DNA of 64,000 nt from Candidatus Microthrix subdominans (GCA_016719385.1 JADJZA010000007.1:186001-250000); one strand, 5' to 3'. Shown: positions 1 to 8,426, numbered from the stretch's first letter. A program made the numbers and translations. Notes: generated by a model not told the origin, from the sequence alone.

Positions 1-1078
1 CGAGTGCGGTGATCCGGATCAGGTTGTAAACGGCGGTGGTCATCTTGAACCAGGCCCGGTTCTTGTCTTGGCCGACGTATCTGAGCTTCCGACCTGCGCC
101 AACCGTTTTGACCCATCCGAAGGGTTCCTCAACCCGTTTTCGGATCCGCTGGCTGACCTCGTAGCCGGAGTGGCGGGTGGTCCGCCCATCGATCGCGGAC
201 CGGCGGTTCGTCGTGTTTTGTGCGACGTGTGGGGTGAACCCGGCCGCCCGAACATCGGCGACGAATGCTTTGGTGTCGTAGTTCTTGTCCCCAGCGACGG
301 TTCTTCGTCGCTTCGATTTTGGGAGCCGGTCCAGCATGTCTTTGGCGCAGTCACGTTCGGCGTAGCCGGTTGCCTTCGTCAGATCCGCGTCGACGATCAG
401 CCCGTAGCGGTGCTCGATCAGGAGATGCCCGGCGTAGCAAAGGTTCGCGGCGGTGTTGTTCGGGTTGCGATACAACATCGCCTCCGGGTCGGTCGTCGAT
501 TCGTGGGTGTCATTGGAGCGTTTCTGGCCATGCCAGGCCACCTCGCTTTTGCGTCCCTTCGGCCCGCCGTCATCGCTGTCGGTGTCAGGGTTTTTGGGTT
601 TGAACGACTTGTGGGACGCCCACGCTTCCAGCAGGGTGCCGTCGACGGAGAAATGGTCAGACGACATGTAGGGACGGAGTTTGGCTTGGCGGACAACGGC
701 TGCGAAGAACTCGTCTGCGATGTTCTGGTCCAACAGGCGTTGGCGGTTCTTGGAGAACGTCGACGCGTCAAACGAGGGTGCGTCGATCGGCAGGTCGAGG
801 AACCATTTGAACAACATGTCGTAGTTGAGACGTTCGCAGAACGCCCGCTCTGATCGCATCGAGGACATCGCCATCAACACTGTCGATTTCAATAGGGCCT
901 CTGGCGGGACAGACGGCCGTCCCTGGGTCGAGTACATCGCCTCGAACAGCCCATCCATCTCAGCCAGGACAGTGTCGACCACCACCCGGATCTTCCGGAT
1001 CGGATGCCCGACCGGGATCAGATCCTCGGTGCTCAACGACGACAACATCGACAACTGCCGATCAGGGGTTCTACGCAT
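1..1078 (-). CDS. IS5-type transposase, 3' end off the window
   Basis: Starting at the ATG at 1078, the minus strand is open to the window edge (359 codons, no stop seen). The protein begins MRRTPDRQLSMLSSL, then has a helical N-terminal domain with YDMLFKWFLDL, the stretch SSDHFSVDGTLLEAW that carries the first DDE aspartate, and later VDADLTKATGYAERD and AGDKNYDTKAF typical of the second catalytic segment. It ends near the edge with FKMTTAVYNLIRI, the usual C-terminal helix of the family, so only a few residues are probably missing. It catalyses cut-and-paste movement of its own IS. The family is clear from motifs; the exact IS group is not. Confidence 0.85.
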   Translation of the reverse strand, partial: MRRTPDRQLSMLSSLSTEDLIPVGHPIRKIRVVVDTVLAEMDGLFEAMYSTQGRPSVPPEALLKSTVLMAMSSMRSERAFCERLNYDMLFKWFLDLPIDAPSFDASTFSKNRQRLLDQNIADEFFAAVVRQAKLRPYMSSDHFSVDGTLLEAWASHKSFKPKNPDTDSDDGGPKGRKSEVAWHGQKRSNDTHESTTDPEAMLYRNPNNTAANLCYAGHLLIEHRYGLIVDADLTKATGYAERDCAKDMLDRLPKSKRRRTVAGDKNYDTKAFVADVRAAGFTPHVAQNTTNRRSAIDGRTTRHSGYEVSQRIRKRVEEPFGWVKTVGAGRKLRYVGQDKNRAWFKMTTAVYNLIRITAL

Positions 1079-1143
1079 GCAACCCATTTTCGCTGAACCC
1101 AAACCAGATCGCGAGCCCTACACCGAGTTTTTCAGCACCCTGC
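1..1143 (-). mobile_element. IS5-type insertion sequence, truncated by the window edge
   Basis: The element carries the transposase at 1-1078. The stretch between its start codon and about 1143 reads, on the minus strand, as a short IS leader containing TGCTGAAAAACTCG, which looks like the terminal inverted repeat. The other end lies outside the window, so neither the partner repeat nor the target duplication can be checked and the 1143 border is approximate. Confidence 0.5.
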
Positions 1144-1329
1144 TAGGGGTTCCCGATGTCGTCCCGGCCCGTTTCACCGCTCTTGGGGCGCTGGCCGAGA
1201 CGCACGCCACGCTCGATCGTGAGCATCCCGGCACCTAGCCGATACAGGCGGCAGAAGAGGCGGTGCCGGAAGGGCCATGATTGGTCGGGAGTTTCCACCA
1301 CTCTTACCGGTCGTGGCAGGTTCGATGCG

Positions 1330-2187
1330 TCAAAGGTCACCGGGCACACGCGCCAATGCAGAGGCGTTGGACCGAATGGGTTCGTCCCACGCCCCGATCC
1401 AGGTCTGGAAGCGAACCACCGCCGGGGAGGCAGCCTGCAGGCGCTCGACTCGGATCAGGGAGGCAACGCGAGAGGGAATGGTGGGATTCTGAATGCTTCT
1501 CGGGAGTGCGGAACGCATGGACCCGGGCCACGACAACCAGTCAACCAGCAAGTCATCGATTAGAGCAGCCGCAATCCCAGTACGGTTATCGGGGATCATT
1601 CGAACTGTAAAGGCATCGGCGGCGGCTGGGGTGAGCGCTCCGCCGTCGTCCTCGAACCGAGGCCGGATTACTTCGTCGATCCAGTATTTGAGCCATTGTC
1701 GAGAGTTCGGGAAAGTGACATTTTTGAGCGAATAGTTTGCATTACACCATTGGACGAACAATCGAAGCAACACTTCCCGGTTCGTGAAAGTGCGGCGTGG
1801 AACCATTGGAGACAGGACGAACTGGGCGTTGGGTAGTTCGCTGTGGTGTTCCAGCCATGCGAGTGCGGCAGTCTCGACACGCTTCGGTTCGGCCAGGTCG
1901 TCACGGCCCAAAAGAGGACCGAGGACAAACTGGGCGTCGGGTCGTTCGCTGTGGCGTTCCAGCCATGCGAGTGCGGCAGTCTCGACACGCTTCGGTTCGG
2001 CCAGGTCGTCACGGCCCAAAAGAGGACCGAGGACAAACTGGGCGTCGGGTCGTTCGCTGTGGTGTTCCAGCCATGCGAGTGCGGCAGTCTCGACACGCTT
2101 CGGTTCGGCCAGGTCGTCACGGCCCAAAAGATGACGAAGGCGGAGGAGGGTGCTTCGGCGTCGGTCGGGCTGTGGCCTCCCAGCCAC
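1330..2187 (-). CDS. Displaced C-terminal part of the repeat-containing STAND protein
   Basis: This open frame holds the last three complete repeats of the array (LLGRDDLAEPKRVETAALAW type) followed by about 160 residues of unique sequence with VPRRTFTNREVLLRLF, WLKYWIDEVIRPRFEDDGG and a final GDL. It is in a different frame from the large protease/NTPase frame at 2117-5635, with one intermediate frame (1668-2300) between them. The simplest reading is that it is the natural C-terminus of the upstream protein, disconnected by two 1-base deletions near 2252 and 2140-2150. Whether it is translated alone is unknown; the apparent ATG at 2187 lies in repeat-derived sequence. The unique tail was not recognised. 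Confidence 0.55.
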   Translation of the reverse strand: MAGRPQPDRRRSTLLRLRHLLGRDDLAEPKRVETAALAWLEHHSERPDAQFVLGPLLGRDDLAEPKRVETAALAWLERHSERPDAQFVLGPLLGRDDLAEPKRVETAALAWLEHHSELPNAQFVLSPMVPRRTFTNREVLLRLFVQWCNANYSLKNVTFPNSRQWLKYWIDEVIRPRFEDDGGALTPAAADAFTVRMIPDNRTGIAAALIDDLLVDWLSWPGSMRSALPRSIQNPTIPSRVASLIRVERLQAASPAVVRFQTWIGAWDEPIRSNASALARVPGDL

Positions 2188-3505
2188 GCGAGCGCGGCAG
2201 TCTCGACACGCTTCGGTTCGGCCAGGTCGTCACGGCCCAAAAGATGACGAAGACGAAGGAGGCTGCTTCGGCGTCGGTCGCGCTGTGGTGTTCCAGCCAT
2301 GCGAGCGCGGCAGTCTCGACACGCTTCGGTTCGGCCAGGTCGTCACGGCCCAAAAGAGGACCGAGGACAAACGAGGCGTCGGGTCGTTCGCTGTGGTGTT
2401 CCAGCCATGCGAGCGCGGCAGTCTCGACACGCTTCGGTTCGGCCAGGTCGTCACGGCCCAAAAGATGACGAAGGACGAAGGAGGCTGCTTCGGCGTCGGT
2501 CGCGCTGTGGCGTTCCAGCCATGCGAGCGCGGCAGTCTCGACACGCTTCGGTTCGGCCAGGTCGTCACGGCCCAAAAGAGGACCGAGGACAAACGAGGCT
2601 GCTTCGGCGTCGGTCGCGCTGTGGTGTTCCAGCCATGCGAGTGCGGCAGTCTCGACACGCTTCGGTTCGGCCAGGTCGTCACGGCCCAAAAGAGGACCGA
2701 GGACAAACTGGGCGTCGGGTAGTTCGCCGTGGTGTTCCAGCCATGCGAGTGCGGCAGTCTCGACACGCTTCGGTTCGGCCAGGTCGTCACGGCCCAAAAG
2801 AGGACCGAGGACAAACTGGGCGTCGAGTCGTTCGCCGTGGTGTTCCAGCCATGCGAGTGCGGCAGTCTCGACACGCTTCGGTTCGGCCAGGTCGTCACGG
2901 CCCAAAAGAGGACGAAGGACGAAGGAGGCTGCTTCGGGTCGTTCGCCGTGGTGTTCCAGCCATGCGAGTGCGGCAGACTCGACACGCTTCGGTTCGGCCA
3001 GGTCGTCACGGCCCAAAAGAGGACGAAGGACAAACTGGGCGTCGAGTCGTTCGCCGTGGTGTTCCAGCCATGCGAGTGCGGCAGTCTCGACACGCTTCGG
3101 TTCGGCCAGGTCGTCACGGCCCAAAAGAGGACGAAGGACAAACGAGGCGTCGGGTAGTTCGCCGTGGTGTTCCAGCCATGCGAGTGCGGCAGTCTCGACA
3201 CGCTTCGATTCGGCCAGGTCGTCACGGCCCAAAAGAGGACCGAGGACAAACTGGGCGTCGGGTAGTTCGCTGTGGTGTTCCAGCCATGCGAGTGCGGCAG
3301 TCTCGACACGCTTCGGTTCGGCCAGGTCGTCACGGCCCAAAAGAGGACCGAGGACAAACTGGGCGTTGGGTAGTTCGCTGTGGTGTTCCAGCCATGCGAG
3401 TGCGGCAGTCTCGACACGCTTCGGTTCGGCCAGGTCGTCACGGCCCAAAAGAGGACCGAGGACAAATGAGGCGTCGCGTCGCTCGCCGTGGTGATCCAAC
3501 CATGC
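1812..3505 (-). repeat. Array of about 15 near-identical 108-114 bp coding repeats
   Basis: Read on the minus strand each unit encodes a 36-38 residue helical repeat with core LLGRDDLAEPKRVETAALAW followed by a variable linker of two kinds: HHSELPDAQFVLGP-like (36 residues) and HHSATDAEAASFVLGP-like (38 residues). Copies differ by only a few bases, which implies recent duplication or gene conversion. The unit length is normally a multiple of three and stop codons are absent in every frame, so long spurious open frames cover the array on both strands. Two units near 2252 and 2145 each lack one base. The pattern predicts an alpha-solenoid superstructure, probably a sensing surface. Confidence 0.93.
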
Positions 3506-5635
3506 GAGTGCAACTGACGGGAGGGGGTTGGAGTGCCCCTCAGGAACGTTGCGCAATCCCACGTAGAGAAGATGGCGGGCATCCACCGAGCTTCGATTCT
3601 CCTCCAGCCAGGGTTGGACCACGGTCGGCCAGTGGGTCAACACTCCGCTCAACCAAGGGGGTCCGTTCAGAAGCGAGCCCAACGCGTACGACGCTTCGTC
3701 CGGATCGGTGCATGCGAGCAACGACGCCTGGACTTCGTCAAGCTTCTGGTCGAACCAGTTGCGACAGTACGCGCCAAGATCTTCGCCGATCGAATCGTTC
3801 CTGAGATGAAGATCGCTGACTATCCGGCCGAGGTTGGAGGCGAGGCGGCCGAGGGCTCGAGGTCGGTTGAGGCCGCCATCGAGCACCACGTACCCGTTGG
3901 TCACCGACTCGTTTTGCAGATCCGTGGCTAGGACCTCCGTCAGGAGGTAGTCGATGACGACGTCGTGAACTGGTCCTAGCTCGGAACCCACGGCGGTCAA
4001 CCAGCCGAGTTGGTCGAGCACCCTCAGGATTCTGCGCCCTCGGCTTCTTGGCTGAGCCATGGCGACCGCAGCACCTTCCGCCGCCAGCATGACATCGTCG
4101 GCTCTGGCCGGAAGTGTCCCGGCGATGGTGGCTGCCACTACCAGAGCCTCCGACACCTCCGCTAGGTCGACCGCGGACTTGGGTCGGGCGACGGTGAAGC
4201 CGTCTTCGCTGAACCGTCGGCGCAGCCAGCCCACAAGGTCGCCCGCCGCCATCGCTGACACCCACGGTTCAGTCGCTCTTCGATCGATAGCAAGTCGCTC
4301 CAATTCGCGTGCCACCAGCAGGGCGATCATGGGGTGACGGCCACACAGACGCTCCACCTCGGCCAAACCCACCTCCGAAACTGCTCGAGGTGCGGTGTGC
4401 GTGACAATGCTATGGCTGACCTTGTGTTGAAACCCAGGGGTGTCGCAAGCTGCAACAAGGTCGAACGGACCCAGTGGCGGATCGGTGGCTAGCCAGCCGT
4501 TTCGAGCTGAACCGATGATCGCAATCTGGACGCCAGCTTCGATTGCAGCGGGTAGGAGACGATTATGTATCGAGGACAAATCGAGGCCATGAAGCTCGTT
4601 GACGTAGTCGAGAACCACGAGCACCGGTTCCTCAGACGAGAAGACCACATCCACAAGCCCATCAGTCGTGGCCGCCGGCTCGCCGGTCAAAGCGTGAATC
4701 ACTCGCCACCTGTCTTGCTGAGCCCGATTGGCCACTTCCAGACAGGTGCGGGTCTTGCCAACCCCGCCTGGCCCACGAATGAGCACCGCTCTCCCCGGCT
4801 CGGAGGAGAGGGTCTGCCAGATACGGTCAGGGTGAGCCTCGTGCAAGACTGGAGGCGCCACGTAGGGAAAGCTGGCATCGACTAACCCGCCACGACGCCT
4901 GCCAGCTAGGGCCTTGAAGCGGTCATGACCCACGAACGGCCCCAAGATCTTCTGGGACGACGATGGGAGGGGCCCCTCGATCTGCGCTGTGAGCGTGGGG
5001 TGCCAACCGGCAGGGAGCGCCCCGACCTTCACCCCAAAAACGTCCACGAGGGGACCGACGTGCTCACACACCGCCGCCCACACGGTTCGCTCAAGTACCG
5101 TGCTGTCAGTCTCGTAGCGAGCCTTGACCACCCCCACCACCTGGTCGCTGCCCAGCAGACGCACCGGGGCACCGCTCATTCCCGGGACCACCGCCTCAGT
5201 GGTAAGGCGGGCCACCACGATTTCGTCCTCGCTCGAAGGGCCTTGCCAGACCCCCGTCATCTGCACATCGGGCCGGTCGTGGTCGAAATCATCGATATGG
5301 GAGGCACCCTGGATCTCCACCATTGCGCCATTGGGGACCAAACTCGATGCCACCAGCCCCCCAACCGAAGCGTCCAAGGGCTCCCGGACCTGCACCACCC
5401 CCAAATCGACAACCTGGTCGATCTGACCGACCGTGCCGCCAAGATCGGCGTCGGAACCGAACTGGCAAACCACCACCGCATCGCCAACGTCGGGTGCGCC
5501 GACATCTCTCAGTACGTGCCACGCCGTGACCAGCACCCCAGGGGTCACCTGGAACGCAGTCCCCATCGCCTCTCCCTCGCGGGACATGATCCGGGCCAAG
5601 AACGGGGCAACATGCTCCGCCGACCCGCCGCCCAT
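2117..5635 (-). CDS. Trypsin-like protease / STAND-type P-loop NTPase with C-terminal repeat array
   Basis: The 1172-residue frame has an N-terminal trypsin-like domain (about 1-200) with an apparently intact triad: His40 in TAWHVL, Asp77 in VVDLGV and Ser154 in PGMSGAP. A P-loop NTPase follows, with Walker A GPGGVGKT at 288-295 and Walker B VLVVLDY at 338-344, then helical sequence and from about 735 the repeat array. Protease + NTPase + superstructure repeats next to a Trypco1 protein is the layout of NTP-dependent conflict systems described for multicellular bacteria: repeats sense, the NTPase assembles, the protease acts as effector. The ATG overlaps the stop of the Trypco1 gene (TGATG), indicating coupling. 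A lost base near 2252 sends the frame into a false tail ending at 2117; the natural C-terminus is probably the frame ending at 1330. Domains are seen; the defence role is inferred. Confidence 0.85.
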   Translation of the reverse strand: MGGGSAEHVAPFLARIMSREGEAMGTAFQVTPGVLVTAWHVLRDVGAPDVGDAVVVCQFGSDADLGGTVGQIDQVVDLGVVQVREPLDASVGGLVASSLVPNGAMVEIQGASHIDDFDHDRPDVQMTGVWQGPSSEDEIVVARLTTEAVVPGMSGAPVRLLGSDQVVGVVKARYETDSTVLERTVWAAVCEHVGPLVDVFGVKVGALPAGWHPTLTAQIEGPLPSSSQKILGPFVGHDRFKALAGRRRGGLVDASFPYVAPPVLHEAHPDRIWQTLSSEPGRAVLIRGPGGVGKTRTCLEVANRAQQDRWRVIHALTGEPAATTDGLVDVVFSSEEPVLVVLDYVNELHGLDLSSIHNRLLPAAIEAGVQIAIIGSARNGWLATDPPLGPFDLVAACDTPGFQHKVSHSIVTHTAPRAVSEVGLAEVERLCGRHPMIALLVARELERLAIDRRATEPWVSAMAAGDLVGWLRRRFSEDGFTVARPKSAVDLAEVSEALVVAATIAGTLPARADDVMLAAEGAAVAMAQPRSRGRRILRVLDQLGWLTAVGSELGPVHDVVIDYLLTEVLATDLQNESVTNGYVVLDGGLNRPRALGRLASNLGRIVSDLHLRNDSIGEDLGAYCRNWFDQKLDEVQASLLACTDPDEASYALGSLLNGPPWLSGVLTHWPTVVQPWLEENRSSVDARHLLYVGLRNVPEGHSNPLPSVALAWLDHHGERRDASFVLGPLLGRDDLAEPKRVETAALAWLEHHSELPNAQFVLGPLLGRDDLAEPKRVETAALAWLEHHSELPDAQFVLGPLLGRDDLAESKRVETAALAWLEHHGELPDASFVLRPLLGRDDLAEPKRVETAALAWLEHHGERLDAQFVLRPLLGRDDLAEPKRVESAALAWLEHHGERPEAASFVLRPLLGRDDLAEPKRVETAALAWLEHHGERLDAQFVLGPLLGRDDLAEPKRVETAALAWLEHHGELPDAQFVLGPLLGRDDLAEPKRVETAALAWLEHHSATDAEAASFVLGPLLGRDDLAEPKRVETAALAWLERHSATDAEAASFVLRHLLGRDDLAEPKRVETAALAWLEHHSERPDASFVLGPLLGRDDLAEPKRVETAALAWLEHHSATDAEAASFVFVIFWAVTTWPNRSVSRLPRSRGWEATARPTPKHPPPPSSSFGP

Positions 5636-5973
5636 CAGCTCGTCCCTCCAGGCTCAGAGATGTCGTTCTTGTACGTGAGGGTTACCTCAATCGTGGATCC
5701 TGCTGAACCCTTCGCAAACACGAGCCCGCCCTCTATAGAAAAGCTCACACCAAAGGCGACCGTCAGCTCATCAGGAGCCAAACCAGAGCGAGCCTGGCCA
5801 GCAACCAGCCCAGCGACCCGCTCAGCCACCGCTGCGATCACATCCTCCACTCTCTCAAACGCAGCAACAGATCGCTCCGCCACACCGCCCGTCGCGCTCA
5901 CCTGTCGGCTGCCCGACGGCCCAACAACCTCAACCTGAACCTGAACCTCAACATCACCAATCACAAACGGCAC
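5635..5973 (-). CDS. Trypco1-domain protein (trypsin-co-occurring partner)
   Basis: The proposed 112-residue product starts at a GTG at 5973 (MPFVIGDVEVQ) with AAGG just upstream. The open frame extends further, to an ATG at 6354, but that N-terminal extension has no recognisable character and would run into the neighbouring IS. The middle is helical (VAERSVAAFERVEDVI) and the C-terminal half has the Trypco1 signature LTVAFGVSFSIEGG then VTLTYKND. Proteins of this family sit beside trypsin-like/STAND conflict genes and are thought to be their dedicated partner or regulator. Its stop overlaps the start of the protease/NTPase by one base, so the two form one transcription and translation unit. 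Confidence 0.8.
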   Translation of the reverse strand: MPFVIGDVEVQVQVEVVGPSGSRQVSATGGVAERSVAAFERVEDVIAAVAERVAGLVAGQARSGLAPDELTVAFGVSFSIEGGLVFAKGSAGSTIEVTLTYKNDISEPGGTS

Positions 5974-6302
5974 AAGCCTTGTCTGCACAGTCGTCGACCC
6001 CTCAAGCACGCTCACGCACGACCCACACACGGCGACAACACGTCGCACCGCGCCACGTAGCTCAACGATCCCACAAACAGCAACGTGCAAGCGACCCGAA
6101 GCGACCCCGGATCTCATGGAGAATCGGGTCGCTTCTGGAGGGCGTCCGGACTTCGCGGCTGGGGCGGGCCATAGCGTTGACCGGGAGAGGATTTGCCGAT
6201 GGTTGCAGGGATCACCCCACGGTTGAACACGGCCGTGATCGTCCGGCACCGCGTACTCGTCTGAAGGTAGCCGGCGCCTTCGAGGAGGAGCGCCCGGACT
6301 AA
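5974..6302. other. Upstream region of the Trypco1-protease operon, with a hairpin
   Basis: No convincing gene is visible in these 329 bases. It should hold the promoter of the minus-strand conflict operon. A perfect 10-bp inverted repeat (GAAGCGACCC at 6098-6107 and its complement at 6126-6135, 18-base loop) could be an operator or a terminator; it has no T-tract. The right border is the TAA target duplication of the ISAzo13-type element at 6300-6302. Confidence 0.5.
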
Positions 6303-7573
6303 GGGTCCGCCATAGGATTAGACGCGCGGTGTAGTTTGGGTGTGTGGATATCACCGATGAGGCGCTGACGGACTATTTCGAAGCGGTGCTGCCGCATCTC
6401 GATGAGCGGCAACGACGTTTGAACGTGGGTGCTGTGGCGGTGATGTTGGGCCGCGGCGGTCGGACGAAGGTGTCCGAGCTGACAGGCATGTCGCGGTCGA
6501 CGGTGACCCGGGGCGCCAACGAGATCGAGGCCGGTGTGGAGGTGACCGACCGGGTCCGTGCTGAGGGTGCCGGCGACAAACCCGCGATCGAGAAGCAGCC
6601 CGGCTTGTGGGACGCGATCGACAAACTGGTTTCGCCAACAACGCGTGGCCATCCGATGTCGACGTTGCGGTGGACATTGAAGTCGACCTACGAGCTTTCA
6701 CGTGAGGTCACCGACCAGGGCTTCGAAGCGTCAGCCGAGCTGGTCCGACGATTGTTGGCCCAGAACGGCTACTCGTTGCAGGCCCCCGCCAAGGAGGCCG
6801 AAGGCAGAACACATCCTGATCGTGACGGCCAGTTCCATTACGTCGCTGAGTTGTCGGAGGCGTTCATTACCGCTGGTGACCCGGTGATCTCCGTTGACAC
6901 CAAGAAGAAGGAGACGCTGGGGAACAAGTCCAACGGCGGTGTCGAATACCAGCCCCAAGGTGAGCCGGTCCGCACCGATGTTCACGACTTCCCCGATCCT
7001 GTGTTGGGCAAAGCGATCCCGTATGGGGTCTACGACGTGGCTAACAACGAAGGCTGGGTGTCGGTTGGGGACACCGCCGACACTTCCGAGTTCGCTGTTG
7101 CGGCGATCGCGAAGTGGTGGGACGCCCTTGGCAAACACCGGTTCCCGACAGCGAAACGGCTGTTGATCACCGCCGATTGTGGCGGGTCGAACGGCTACCG
7201 GGTCAGGGCCTGGAAATGGCATCTCGCCCGCCTGGCAGAAGAGACCGGCCTGGAGATCACCGTGGCGCACTACCCGCCCGGCACGTCGAAATGGAACCGG
7301 ATCGAGCACCGTATGTTCAGCTTTATCACGATCAACTGGCGGGGCCGTCCCCTCACCAACATCCGGACCGTTGTCGAGCTGATCTCAGCGACGACCACCC
7401 AGAAAGGGCTGACGATCCAAGCCGCCTACGACGCCCACGTCTACCCCAAAGGCGTCAAGATCACGAAGGACCAGTTCGAAGCGATACCGCTTTCACTCCA
7501 CGATTGGCACGGCGACTGGAATTACACCATCAGCCATACACCCCAACCGTCTAATTAATCCCGCGGCGGGCCC
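6303..7573 (+). mobile_element. ISAzo13-family insertion sequence, complete, TAA target duplication
   Basis: The ends are imperfect inverted repeats: the left begins GGGTCCGCCATAGGATTAGACG and the right, reverse-complemented, begins GGGCCCGCCGCGGGATTA. Both borders are flanked by TAA (6300-6302 and 7574-7576), fitting a 3-bp target duplication. The single gene at 6344-7558 fills the 1271-bp element. Clean borders and an open transposase indicate a recent, probably active insertion. Confidence 0.85.
6344..7558 (+). CDS. ISAzo13-family transposase
   Basis: The 404-residue protein has an N-terminal helix-turn-helix part (VSELTGMSRSTVTRGANEI), then FHYVAELSEAFITAGDPVISVDTKKKE with the first DDE aspartate, LITADCGGSNGYR with the second, and SKWNRIEHRMFSFITINWRGRPL with the acidic residue of the third, followed by a TTQKGLTIQA tail. 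This is the pattern of ISAzo13/Rhodopirellula-type DDE transposases and the length is full. The start is a GTG six bases after TAGTTT (6332-6337), so the message is probably leaderless. It moves the element bounded at 6303 and 7573. Confidence 0.92.
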   Translation: MDITDEALTDYFEAVLPHLDERQRRLNVGAVAVMLGRGGRTKVSELTGMSRSTVTRGANEIEAGVEVTDRVRAEGAGDKPAIEKQPGLWDAIDKLVSPTTRGHPMSTLRWTLKSTYELSREVTDQGFEASAELVRRLLAQNGYSLQAPAKEAEGRTHPDRDGQFHYVAELSEAFITAGDPVISVDTKKKETLGNKSNGGVEYQPQGEPVRTDVHDFPDPVLGKAIPYGVYDVANNEGWVSVGDTADTSEFAVAAIAKWWDALGKHRFPTAKRLLITADCGGSNGYRVRAWKWHLARLAEETGLEITVAHYPPGTSKWNRIEHRMFSFITINWRGRPLTNIRTVVELISATTTQKGLTIQAAYDAHVYPKGVKITKDQFEAIPLSLHDWHGDWNYTISHTPQPSN

Positions 7574-8267
7574 TAACGTTGACTTGCCAGCCTGCGAGGG
7601 CCCTGAGACGATCACTCCAGTATTGCATCGAAGGGCAGCTCCGGAATGGCTGAATGCAAGCCGGGGAGCCGTGACAGCACTGAGTTCAGGGTTCGAATCC
7701 CCTGGTCGCCCCACTACAACCCAGGGGAAGACTGGGGTGGAGCAATCCGGAGGGTCGGCTGGAAGACCGCCGGTGCGACTTCATCGGTCGCTCTGGATAC
7801 TTTGGGTTTCCTGTCGTGCCGACGCGCGCTCGACGGGGGAGTCGCTGGGCGACAGGCGGCTGCAGGGTTCAGATGAGCGCGGCCGGCGTTGCCCATCGGG
7901 CGCCGAGAACCGCCTCAGGCCTTGATGCCTGTCAACCTGGGGGGACCTCCAGAGGTGCCCCGGGCCCAGTGGTGCGGCGTGCCCACGAACCCGGCCCAGG
8001 TCACACACTTCGTCCAGCCCGAACCGTTCGGCACGCGCCGCATACCCGGCCAAGTGTGGCGCCGCTGGCCAAGTTCGCAGCGTCTCATAACGCTCATCGG
8101 TCCGAACCTCCGCCCTTTTTTAGGTGTCTCAAATACAGTCGTTTGTGAACACCAGCGCTGCCGACCGTTGAAACGGGCAAGACCGGGCTGGGTGGCGTCT
8201 CAGAACTCGTGTGCAGAATCAACGTCTCATCGGCCCATCTGAGCGCCGTTATTGAGATGGTCCCCTG
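7574..8267. other. Gene-poor remnant between two mobile fragments
   Basis: Apart from the tRNA-like 3' fragment at 7681-7713, I see no supported gene here. Several frames of 60-117 codons are open on both strands but none resembles a known family, none has a good ribosome-binding site, and they overlap each other. The stretch is probably decayed island DNA left after earlier insertions and deletions. Confidence 0.5.
7681..7713 (+). tRNA. tRNA 3'-end-like remnant
   Basis: The sequence holds a T-loop core TTCGAAT at 7692-7698 between CAGGG and CCCCT, then GGTCGCCCCA, as in the T-arm and acceptor end of a tRNA. The T-stem would be perfect if one more G preceded the loop, so the arm is defective by one base. 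No matching 5' acceptor strand, D-arm or anticodon arm could be fitted upstream. It is best read as the 3' fragment left at an integration site or a decayed gene rather than a working tRNA. Confidence 0.35.
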
Positions 8268-8426
8268 ATGGGCGGGTCACCTTCTCGATATGCGCAGGTC
8301 TCGATGGCCGATCGAGACGCTTCCATGCAGATCGATGCGCTGACCGCTACCGGCTGCGCCGTGGTGACGGATAATGCCTACCGAATGATCCGCTCCATGA
8401 GGCCTCGCCCGGGCACACGGGCCTGA
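8268..8426 (+). pseudogene. Serine resolvase/invertase N-terminal remnant
   Basis: The 52-residue frame contains SRYAQVSMADRDASMQIDAL followed by TATGCAVVTD. This matches the start of serine recombinases, whose usual form is GYARVSTxDQxLxxQxDAL with the nucleophilic serine in ARVS. After about 35 residues the similarity ends in MIRSMRPRPGTRA and a stop, so the catalytic and DNA-binding parts are missing. It lies directly before the small split gene, suggesting that a recombinase-bearing element once sat here. Confidence 0.6.

Noticed and set aside
2230..3582. Minus-strand frame of WAVTTWPNRSVSRLP repeats
   Set aside because: It is the same array read in the wrong frame; the frame carrying protease and NTPase motifs is the real one.
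2299..3804. Long plus-strand frame of Arg-rich repeats
   Set aside because: It is the antisense of the coding repeat array; stops are absent in every frame there and the protein has no family resemblance.
7781..8053. 90-residue minus-strand frame in the island gap
   Set aside because: No family match, no ribosome-binding site and several overlapping alternatives.
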